Source: an uncultured Clostridia bacterium (lineage in GTDB: Bacteria; Bacillota; Clostridia; Oscillospirales; Ruminococcaceae). From it: DNA of 6,160 nt. The number at the start of each line of letters is the position of its first letter. Positions within the stretch are counted from its first letter, which is position 1. The notes below the pieces were generated by a model. It did not search any database, was not told the origin of the DNA, and saw only the letters and a program-made list of their open reading frames with translations. The translations under genes and the position numbers were made by a program. The DNA lies in NCBI GenBank assembly GCA_937901805.1, contig CALDJI010000060.1:1-6160 (forward strand), read 5' to 3'. Of the stretch, positions 6,150-6,160 are shown piece after piece.

Positions 6150-6160
6150 ACTGTTCTTGA

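Noticed and set aside
1..6160. CRISPR array, tRNA or rRNA genes, insertion-sequence ends
   Set aside because: No regularly spaced repeats, cloverleaf or rRNA-like sequence, or transposase with terminal repeats was seen on reading through the window.

Overview
The window looks like a mobile or accessory region from a gut-type Clostridia genome, most likely Lachnospiraceae. This placement is inferred from protein character (large serine recombinases of the TndX/TnpX type, a DUF6870-like small protein, a DUF4143-type ATPase C-terminus), purine-rich coding strands, AGA/GGA/AAA-rich codon use and strong AGGAG-type ribosome binding sites. All recognisable genes are on the + strand.

Layout. (1) Positions 3-530 are the 3' end of a gene entering from the left, the C-terminal half of an ATPase of the AAA/DUF4143 type. 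It is closed off by a strong intrinsic terminator (559-593). (2) Positions 594-744 are non-coding and hold a weak promoter candidate, a spaced inverted repeat (606-656) and a small hairpin (706-728). (3) Positions 745-1014 encode an 89-residue protein with a TTG start, resembling the DUF6870 family. (4) Positions 1015-1162 are a leader with overlapping, mutually exclusive short hairpins. (5) Positions 1163-6149 encode three consecutive large serine recombinases of 561, 572 and 528 residues. A 2-nt gap separates the first two, and the last two overlap by 7 nt.

How they may work together. Each recombinase keeps the full apparent catalytic set (nucleophilic Ser in a Y-x-R-L-S motif, downstream Gln, and the Arg residues of the catalytic core), a recombinase domain, a zinc-ribbon region, a coiled coil and a similar C-terminal strand motif. 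All three therefore look active, not decayed. Tight packing implies coordinated translation. Genes 1 and 3 resemble each other more than either resembles gene 2, and gene 2 has a basic N-terminal tail and a zinc ribbon lacking one Cys. I infer a three-recombinase integration/excision module, perhaps assisted by the small DUF6870-like protein. The rest of the element, its cargo and its attachment sites are not in the window, and no attachment site can be proven from this sequence alone.
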